A program made the translations under genes and the position numbers. The notes under the pieces are model-generated. The model did no database searches, had not been told where the DNA came from, and saw only the letters and a list, made by a program, of their open reading frames with translations. A stretch of DNA of 64,000 bases from Topomyia yanbarensis (lineage: Eukaryota > Arthropoda > Insecta > Diptera > Culicidae): NCBI RefSeq assembly GCF_030247195.1, contig NC_080672.1, positions 347,012,413 through 347,076,412 on the forward strand. The letters run 5' to 3'. Position 1 is the first letter of the stretch, and each line of letters begins with the position of its first letter. Below, one piece after another: positions 56,303-64,000 of this stretch.

Positions 56303-56851
56303 CAGGGATGCCAAAGGTACTGGTAAACTACATTTTTTCGGTATATTTACATTTGCACAAGCCGTACAGCCCGCTACAGCGACGCATCACTACAGCTCAT
56401 GCCAGAACGGTAGCCATACCGAGTACATTTTCCCGTGGAGCAGTAGAATACATTTTTGTTTTGCTGCTGTACTCCGACTGCTCGGTGAGAGTGTGGCGTA
56501 GTAAAGTTTGTACATTTTTCTCTGCATAGTCAAAGGGAGACCCCCACACACGAAAGCGATGATGCCGGTCGTGGCGTAAACGAACCGCATTTATTGTAGT
56601 CGTTTTTGATTGAAAATATTGAATAGATTAAAAATATTAAAAAGTGTAAAATAAGGAAAGAGAAGCTGTACCGCCCGCGTCTGGTGGCTGTACTGGGGGC
56701 AGTATTTCTTTGTCATGTTACTGCTTTGCTTACAGACTGCCGTACAGCACTGGGCGTCCTGCAATAGCGAACGACAGCAGCGTCAAAAGAGAAATGAGAA
56801 TGTAGGCAGAAAAAATACAGCCGCAGAAAAGGTAGGCATTTTGCATCCTTG
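56303..56851. mobile_element. hAT-type MITE, duplication CTTGTGAC
   Basis: 549 bp with termini CAGGGATGCCAAAGG and the inverse of CAAGGATGCAAAATGCC, flanked by perfect 8-bp CTTGTGAC at 56295-56302 and 56852-56859. Many CAGTAC/GTACTG-type words lie in its interior. The left terminus resembles that of the unrelated-looking MITE at 27102. Confidence 0.85.
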
Positions 56852-56859
56852 CTTGTGAC

Positions 56860-57840
56860 TATTATGACCGAGGAATTCTCTGCATCATCCACAAATGTCG
56901 CAGGATAGGATTGGTGTTAGTAGGTAAGAAAATGAATCAGGATATATCTTGGTAGATATTGTGATTTAGCTAAGTGCTAACGCGCTTTGTCTTTTCATTT
57001 TAGATCAAAGTTTTCAGGTTTGCGACCTCCAGTCGAAATATAAATGCCGGTCGCATAGGCATTTTAATAAGTATTCTTCCGCGGGACGTTACGTAGAATA
57101 ACAAAACCGCGTGGAATATAATAGAGGTATCTATTCATCTATATACAATATGATCTTAATAATATGTACGAAGGACGCTCGCAATCAATTTCCGAGAATT
57201 CGAAACGAGTTATTTGAACTCGGAACAGCAGACCATCGGGAGTGTTGCTTCTTATTAACACTTCAATGATCATTTCCAAAGTTTGCATTACAAAGCAAGC
57301 GCACAAAAAAATTGGCATCAAGCCACTTTTGGAGGTATATGTCAATGTATATTTGTCGGTAGACGGTTCCAGATTTAATAAAATAAACTGGCTTATTTTG
57401 ACACATCTACAGTTCGCTTGCTATACAAAAAAAAATTGTGCAGTCCGACAGCTTCATCTTAGGCCAATTCAATAAATTTCCTACATGAAAGTTTGTTTTT
57501 TAAATAGGGTTTTCAAACCAAAGCTTTGAAAGTTTTACCTTGGCATGGAAGATCCGGTATATTAATCTATACTGTTACTTCATCCTTTATGGCTATTGTA
57601 CCAAAAGAAACCTATAACGTTGGTACAAAATCGGGAATAGCGAATCATAAAAGGTTACTATATATCAGCGATTCACTCAATTCAGAATGGATACAAGCTA
57701 TGATGCAAAACCTTATGGTCCGTTCAGGTTAAGTCTTCGGTACGGAGCAATACCTAAGAACACCTAGCATGTTATTAGTCGCTTCTTACGACATGGGAGC
57801 AAGTATTCTTTGCTGAAATAGTGCAAAAAGATTTTAGCCC
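56860..57840. other. Unidentified sequence within the LOA-type LINE
   Basis: AT-rich, with no clear terminal repeats. Open frames at 57242-57475 and 57526-57732 have no recognisable domain. Presumably one or more further old insertions. Confidence 0.3.
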
Positions 57841-57844
57841 GGAC

Positions 57845-58300
57845 ACCACACGGCCAGGGTTTTCACCGGCCACTGCAAACTTAATTTTCACTTGGCAACT
57901 ATTCAGCGCAGTAAGTGATTTTCATGTGATCTTTGTGAATTCTACTACGGAATCGCTTATCATCTGATATGCAACTGCCCAGCAGCAACGCAGTTACGAT
58001 TTCGGCTGTCCTTGATTAGACGATACCATGATTGGGCGACTACAACTAAGACAAATATTAAAGATCATTATCCAATGCGGTAAAGAGCTCTAGGCTTTCT
58101 CGCAGGCGTTTTTAACATACCTGCTGTTTGTTTTTGTGCTATTAACTTTCCCACCCTTCCAATTCTACTTCCTTACTCCTTCTCCTTGTTTTCCGCTCAG
58201 GAAATGGTGATAAGACACGGTAAGGCACAAAACCTCTACATACCACCTTGAGGCAATATATTCTGATTCCTAATTCTTGATTAAGCTATGAAGTTCTAGG
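57845..58300 (+). pseudogene. LOA-type C-terminal Cys/His region and 3' UTR
   Basis: In changing frames: FTGHCKLNFHLATIQRS, then CDLCEF and HLICNCPAATQLRFR. This fits the C-terminal zinc-like segment of LOA ORF2. It is followed by a 3' region (58140-58300, TTTCCGCTCAGGAAATGG, GGTAAGGCACAAAACCTC) matching the short copy at 44.5-44.6 kb. Confidence 0.6.
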
Positions 58301-58503
58301 ACTCAGCACCAGGACTTTTCAAACATCGATTTTTTGGAACAGCCTAGTGTTCATGTTTTCAGTGCAAACTTGTAGCAGACCAACGATTCCGCCCTTCACT
58401 GCTTCGATATCACAGCACAGACATATGTACATAGCATAAAATGAACTTCACACTCACTCATTTCAGTGACATCATACAATTGTTTCACTAAACCATGGGT
58501 GTT

Positions 58504-58731
58504 TTAACCGTTCACTTGTGCATACCACGCAGCTACTTCATTATGTGGTACAGCAAATATTTGCCCTCTTTTGGCGAATGGTTTGCGTTTTCTCAGCGAG
58601 TACCAGACTTGCATGCTTATCGCACTTCGAAGGAGTACCTGCAAAACAATGAGATTCTTTGGATTGAATCCGAGCTGACAAGTATACTGGGCAAATTCTG
58701 CCGCAAAGAACGGATCGGAGCAAGCACTAGA
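58504..58731 (-). CDS. Candidate exon (A) of an unidentified minus-strand gene
   Basis: The acceptor TTATTTTGTTGGCCAG is followed by an open frame SSACSDPFFAAEFAQYTCQL... of 75 codons to a TAA just after NG. A donor-like CAG|GTACTC at 58638 would instead end the exon after 31 codons. In either case the frame is phase 0 with candidate exon Y at 62799-62897. No known domain is recognised; two cysteines lie 13 residues apart. The plus strand is also open here, which lowers certainty. Confidence 0.25.
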   Translation of the reverse strand, partial: SSACSDPFFAAEFAQYTCQLGFNPKNLIVLQVLLRSAISMQVWYSLRKRKPFAKRGQIFAVPHNEVAAWYAQVNG

Positions 58732-58917
58732 CTGGCCAACAAAATAATCCGTTGAATTCAAAATTTAACTTCCAACAATTATTTTTTGGGAGCTTAGACT
58801 CGAGAATTATCTTCAAGAGCGGATCCAGAAAAAAATTTCGGATTGGATCCGAAATTTTAATTTTCAAGTTTTTTTTCCTTTTTATTTCGACTATGTTAGT
58901 CACATTTTCTTTTTTAC

Positions 58918-59169
58918 GTTTTAACGACATTCAATTAGCTAGAGATTACTGGGTAGGGAAAGTTATGAAACTTAGAGCCATAGTACTCAAGTGAGAGCAA
59001 GGATGTGAAGTAAACAGATCGGAAAACTAGAAGTGGCAGGGTCACTAGAACAGGCTTAATATCGTGCGGGCTTAATTTTTGCCTTCTGATAATGAGGGTC
59101 GAGCTTAGGCAGAATAACTACGAATCACCCGAGTTCACTATCATGTGTCCTGATAAAGGTAGACGTATC
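58918..59169 (+). mobile_element. Hairpin element family H, copy 3 (interrupted)
   Basis: GTTTTAACGACATTCAATTAGC, TTAGAGCCATAGTACTCAAG and ACGAATCACC align with the copy at 33629. It continues on the far side of the hAT-type element (62394 onward: CTTTACCGTGACATTAATTTTC) and then fades. Confidence 0.6.
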
Positions 59170-62100
59170 CAGGCACGTAGCCAGAGGGGGGGCTAGGGGG
59201 CTAAAGCCCCCCCCGAAATTTTTCAAAAATAAATTTAAAAAACCGGTGACTTTTAACAAAACTTGTTGCTTATTTGGTTTGAACAAATTATTGAGAAAAA
59301 GTTAAAGAAGGCTATTTCTAACCACCGAAGGCAATGGTCACTAAATTCAGTGTGCTTTATGCTTTTGCTCGAGCCAGTGCGAAGCGAACAACAAAAAAGT
59401 AACTTTTATATTGTGTGCCTTGTCTGAAGAATACAAGAGACTGTTACTTTAATTGTAGCTGTAATAATGTGTCGAGATTAGTGATTAGCAGAAGCAAGAA
59501 TTGGTGCTCCAGCCAAATGCGGTGATTATAAAATTATTGATCATTCGCATCCTGAAGGTGTAAATAGAGATTAGACTTTCGGAAACCGGCTCTATCCAGT
59601 TCTACCATGGCAGGCATTTAGCGCTCAACAAATTAGTGCAGACGAAACCATTCATTTCGCACAACTTAAAGCACAAGGTTGTGTGTGACAATGCTATAAT
59701 TAAGATCCTTCTGTATAAGGACTATGAGAAAATGAATGTTCCGCTACAAGATCGGATACCGCTTACTCGCAGATTAATGTCACATTTGGGAGAAATGGAA
59801 TCTATTTGGAAGGGCAATTATTGAGGGCGAAAAGCAAGAAAGATATTCGCGAACATAAAGGCAGCAACTACGATGATGACACGGAAATGTACAATAGCGA
59901 GATAGAAATGAACTACTCCCCCCAAGACATAGTTGGTGAGGAAAAAAATATTTCCTCGCCTCGTAAACAGGTTTTCACGTGCAATGGCTAAGCGCTTGCG
60001 CGAGATCTGTAGGATAACCACATAAACTCGTTATATTATTTTTATTGTTTACATAAGGAAATATATAAAAGACCCACGACCCAGTTTGTTATTTTTAAAT
60101 GATAAGTTTTTGAATTGCACACAATTTTGAATTTCTGTATTAGGTCAGTGCACACTGTACACTCTGTTCTCTGTACACTACTCTGCGCTACACAAAAAGT
60201 ATTTCAATTTATCTGAGAACGATTGAGCCGAGAATAAAATTTTCATTTCGCGTCATTTTAACGCAATACCATTTTTATTAACGCTTCATTTCATTGTTAC
60301 GAGTAATTCGTTCCGTACTAATACACTGTTAATCCGTAAATCCGTGATATCTTCGACAAACGTGCAAAAAAAATACTTTTAAAAGTGGACCGGGCAAAAA
60401 GTGGTAAAATAATAGGCAATCACGAAGAGGGACTAAAATGTTGGGACTGATTGAATCTATAAGTCAATAAGTTGGGATAACAGTTTCGATTTCATGTCTT
60501 AAGTATGTGACAGTCTTTCGTTCCGTTTTTGCTCGTCATGGAATAAAATGAGAGAGATAATCTTAAATAAGAGAGCAAAGAGAGGAAAAAATCAACCAAT
60601 CTAAATCGACTCAAGATCACTCTTCTATCTTTACTATACACTCAACACGAGTTCTTTCCGAATTGCGCTCTGATCTTCTCATTTCGTCTTCGTTGCGTTA
60701 GGTGCAACAACTTTAATTGAAACTTTTTCCCAAATAGTGATAAAACAAACATGTAATCAGACAAACATTACAACTTTCTTCAAGAAATCATACATCTCTT
60801 CCAATCTTGATGATGATTGAAAAAAATCAAGAGCTAATTATTTTTATTCACAAACAAACCTATTACTAAACAGATTAGTGTTCATATTTGTTTAATGAAT
60901 TGGCAAAGAGTTTTGCAAAAGTTTTACAGGAAACGGATAATTTGCTGTAATTTAAAACAGACAACTCTAAAAGAAAGCCTCGGCAAATTAGGTGCAAGTG
61001 CGATGTGTTCTCTTCCATGTGTCGGAAGCAAGTGATGCTGAAATTATTATCTATGTTTATAGTCTCTAGTTATTTTGGTGGTGTAATCAATGATATATTT
61101 ACCAAATTTTATGTAAATTAGAAGCATTGAGTAATCAGTGCTAAGTAATTTTCTTTCGATTTGTGAATAGATTCTGAGCAGTTTCGCTCAGTAGATTAAA
61201 TTCTGGGTAGTTTCCATTAGTAGATTAAATCATTGAAATATATATTTGACATTGTCCAAAACCCCACGAATTCCGAAATAAAACCTTCAAATAAATAAAT
61301 AAAACCAAAATGTTCAAATATAATATTTACTTAATCTAGGTAATCTTCTCAAGTTACAACGGTTTTGCAAGATTGTCAAAAGTCAATAGAGCTAAGGCAT
61401 TCTTGCTTTGTAGTGAAATCAGTAGTTTTTGCACTCACTTTACATTTTGACTTTTACTATAGTTTTAGGGATCTAGGAAAATCAGTCTACGATATTTTTA
61501 ATTCATAAGTACAATGATATAAAAAGTACCTAAAAAGAATCAACTTAAATAGATAAAAAGATAGTTATTCTGAGTTGCCTGATAATGTTGTCGAAGATAG
61601 TCTTTAACCCATTACCTATGAGAGTCAAATGAAAAAAACATGTGTTTTTTTCAGGATTGTTTTGATTACGACATGATCAGTATCATTTAAATTGAAAATT
61701 TCATAAAGTCGAGTTAACGCAAACTTCGGATGAAGTCAAAGAGCTAGTAATAGTAGAAAGAAACCTGATCATGAGAGTAGGAGTTGAACCTATTTTCTGC
61801 ATCTACAAATCGCCTGCCTTATCAGAAGATTTGAAGCAAATTTCGACATTCACTTTGTTCGGACATTCTTTGCAACGGTAAACTTTGATTTCACACTGAT
61901 ATATTCCTACTCATGGGGACAACCTTGACGTTGGTTTCGTTCTTCTGATTAGCAAATGCGTGTAAAGTTTCATGAGACGGGTTTTTGGATATTTTTCTAC
62001 TCATTCCAATTTAGCGTCTTCTACAAATTGTAAAGGTGTATCGAATGTGTAGCATTTTCAAGCAGCGTAGCATGCAGCGTAGCATTTTCAAGCAGCCCTT

Positions 62101-62385
62101 AATACTTTGAGCTCTTGACTATTCATTTTTGTAACTAGAGAAATTTCTAACTTGTAAATCAAAAATAATCAAATTAAATTCGTCGATGCACTATAGCCTT
62201 TCTTGTAACAGGCAACATATTATTAGAGTTTTTAGTGTCTATTGTCTTATTTTTGGAATTGTTTTTACTAAGAACTTTTCATAATTACGTTCAGTTTCCA
62301 GTGATTGTTTCAAGTCATCAGAATTAATACATTTATGCAATAATTTTTAAGCCCCTCCCGAAACAAAATCCTGGCTACGGGCCTG
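59170..62385. mobile_element. 3.2-kb hAT-type transposon, duplication GACGTATC
   Basis: Termini CAGGCACGTAGCCAG and the inverse of CAGGCCCGTAGCCAG, flanked by perfect 8-bp GACGTATC at 59162-59169 and 62386-62393. The left subterminal region carries G7/C8 blocks (GGGGGGGCTAGGGGG). Despite its size, no frame longer than about 65 codons and no hAT dimerisation or catalytic motif is visible. It is non-autonomous or fully decayed. It lies inside hairpin element copy 3. Confidence 0.85.
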
Positions 62386-62394
62386 GACGTATCC

Positions 62395-62795
62395 ATCTTT
62401 ACCGTGACATTAATTTTCAAGTGTTCATTGAATAATACGTAATATGTAATACCCTCATTTAATTATAAATCAGTTTTGGTGATAGAATCTGGTTTGGAAT
62501 GATTTGGAATTTAAAACGGAAACTATTTTAAAATTTCTCAAGAAGTTAAAAATTTTCGGAGGGGGTCTAGCCCCCTGGATTCGCCACTGATTATCTTACA
62601 TAACATAAAATTTAACGTCAGAAATTGGAAATATCCCAATGTGTTTTGATTTGCATACCTACTTACGATACAGCACCATTTTTCAAGCCACTCTACTCAA
62701 CACTCATGGCTCCGGATGCGTATGACTGTGGGAATTCGCGGTTTTTCAACGCTTGACTTGGTCACACCATATTTACCTGTTTCGTTTGGTTTGTT
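62395..62795. other. Intergenic or intronic DNA
   Basis: Remainder of hairpin copy 3, then unremarkable sequence. GGGGGTCTAGCCCCCTGGATTCGCCACTG at 62561-62589 resembles another hAT-type terminus, but no partner end is seen. Confidence 0.35.
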
Positions 62796-62798
62796 TAC

Positions 62799-62897
62799 CT
62801 TATCGTGTACAATAGTCCAAGCTATCTCTTCTGGATTGCTTCTGAATGGCGAACCAATTTGCAGCACCATACAAACGGATAGAGCATGAGCTGAGCA
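62799..62897 (-). CDS. Candidate exon (Y) of an unidentified minus-strand gene
   Basis: 33 codons (CSAHALSVCMVLQIGSPFRS ...) between an acceptor TTTACTTAG and a donor AAG|GTAAAC, phase 0 at both ends. A 103-nt intron separates it from candidate exon X upstream. The start is hydrophobic with two cysteines. No family recognised. Confidence 0.3.
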
Positions 62898-63000
62898 CTA
62901 AGTAAATTGCCGCATTCTTTTACAATAGAAAACGATTTCCTTTATCCGAGAAGTGATATCACGGACAAAGAACCGCTATCAGGCTGACCTTCTTACTTAC

Positions 63001-63090
63001 ATTCCAATACCATCTGAAATAATGATCCGTCGGAACCACGTCGGATGATTCATTAGCAATAGAATTGAAATGTATTTCTTTTATCCCTTA
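63001..63090 (-). CDS. Candidate exon (X) of an unidentified minus-strand gene
   Basis: An open frame ending ANESSDVVPTDHYFRWYWN meets a perfect donor AAT|GTAAGTAAG at 63000 in phase 0, compatible with exon Y. Its 5' boundary is unclear; a stop lies about 30 codons upstream. Function unknown. Confidence 0.3.
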
Positions 63091-64000
63091 ATCCACTTTA
63101 TAGGGAACCGAAAACTGTTTTCCTGATGTTCGAAGACCACCAATTCCGCCAGTCATGATGATGTTCCGATATGGCCGCTTCCATCTGCTGGCTGTTGCAG
63201 TATCAGAATGAAAGACTCATAAAAATTGATGAATGCTTCCCATTTCTCTGCCATTCTCATGAAACGTCGCTTTTTGGGTCCTCAGTGTCGGACGCGGCAC
63301 AATAAAAGCTGCCTGGGCGAGCATTCAGCAGGAATCGGATCCCGCCGGAAAGGATGTGCTTATTTTATTGCCTGTCTTCGATTTCCCAGGGACAACGACA
63401 AATGGGATGAACGTTGGGTCATCGAATATGAAATAGTGTCTTATAAACTCGGTAGAATCCTATGAAACTGGGACCGGTGACGAGGTCGGTTATGTGGTAA
63501 GTTGCGATGCTGCAGTGGCAGACTGGGTGCGATTGTGGAGATTATCGAATTCTCCCTTCTATACAGCCAAGTGACAGCCACAAAAGATTCACTCTGTGCC
63601 ATAATGGTCGTTGAAGGAAGCTCGAACAGGTTGATAGGTCGAAAATACGCATGTATTGATTATACAGGGATGAGTTCGAATGATGGTGTACGGAATACAA
63701 TATGGTATAATTCAGGTGTCGATAATACTCAATCTTGGGGCGACTGATGAACAACTCAAGGAGCGTAACCTTATAACCTAGTCGAAACGTATAGTAGGAT
63801 GATATTAGCATCTGCTTCGTTCGTTTATACCTATTGATTTTGTGATTAACTGAAGCCACCCGATAAAACATCAACAGCTAAATTTATATTTCCGCAATTA
63901 GTTTCCTTATAATTCAGTGCATAAATGTGACATGCGTTCAGATTCACTTTATTTGGGGTGTGTTCCAAGAATGAAACCATTTGATGACTATTTTTGAGTT
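63091..64000. other. Unassigned sequence at the window end
   Basis: More even base composition than the repeats. An 80-codon plus frame at 63226-63465 and a 110-codon minus frame at 63542-63874 lack recognisable domains. It may belong to the same gene as exons X, Y and A, but I cannot support that. Confidence 0.3.

Larger units (their letters stand above)
45690..58300 (+). mobile_element. LOA-type LINE, broken by several nested insertions
   Basis: The plus-strand pieces are in the expected order: endonuclease and RT start (45781-47310), RT rest (53030-54130), RNase H end (55855-56055), C-terminal Cys/His region (57850-58090) and 3' UTR (58140-58300). An RNase H after RT and the GVFLDIEGAFDN and FADD motifs fit the LOA/I group. 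Insertions: an R1-type LINE (47311-53029), a mariner-like MITE, a palindromic element, a hAT-type MITE, and unidentified sequence between 56860 and 57840. The LOA copy is dead. Confidence 0.75.

Noticed and set aside
58330..58470. Last exon ending in NTRLFQKIDV on the minus strand
   Set aside because: The frame is open, but no acceptor gives a phase compatible with exon A.
62561..62589. Right end of a further hAT-type element (CAGTGGCGAATCCAGG on the minus strand)
   Set aside because: No partner left end or target duplication could be found in the window.

Overview
The window looks like repeat-packed, AT-rich intergenic DNA of an insect, most likely a mosquito (Culicidae). The evidence is the mix of LOA-type, R1-type and Jockey-type LINEs, a Ty3/gypsy LTR element, a Penelope-like fragment and a dense crop of TIR/MITE elements, several inserted into each other. 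No bacterial gene organisation, rRNA, functional tRNA or CRISPR is visible. The species call is inference from element types; no database was searched.

Layout. 1-6.4 kb: old repeats, a Penelope-like RT fragment, and possibly the second exon of a minus-strand gene. At 6.45-6.84 kb a minus-strand TATA box, initiator, ATG-free leader, start codon and splice donor look like the start of a host gene. 7.5-16.3 kb: MITEs and a scrambled Jockey-like LINE. The LINE carries a hAT-type element and a foldback element with satellite arms, and the foldback itself carries a TTAA-flanked MITE. 16.6-26.5 kb: a hairpin element, a tRNA-derived repeat, a second 898-bp TTAA MITE, a dead DDE transposase and a 1.9-kb TIR element. 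26.6-29.2 kb: a dead R1-type LINE split by a hAT-type MITE. 29.7-34.1 kb: hairpin elements. 35.0-41.5 kb: a complete Ty3/gypsy element on the minus strand with 99%-similar LTRs and a 5-bp target duplication. 43.9-58.3 kb: a LOA-type LINE (preceded by a short deleted copy) containing a full-length R1-type LINE with two intact ORFs, a mariner-like MITE, a 1.15-kb palindrome and a hAT-type MITE. 58.5-63.1 kb: candidate minus-strand exons of an unidentified gene whose intron holds a hairpin element and a 3.2-kb hAT-type element.

The strongest unusual signal is in the LTR element. Gag and Pol are separated by a stop, but a canonical 218-nt intron would join them in phase 0. A second 55-nt intron-like insert near the Pol C-terminus is also phase 0. 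This suggests Gag-Pol is made by splicing rather than by frameshifting. Other notable signals are the foldback element with 7-bp duplications and tandem-repeat arms, exact nested insertions, and five hAT-type insertions with perfect 8-bp duplications.
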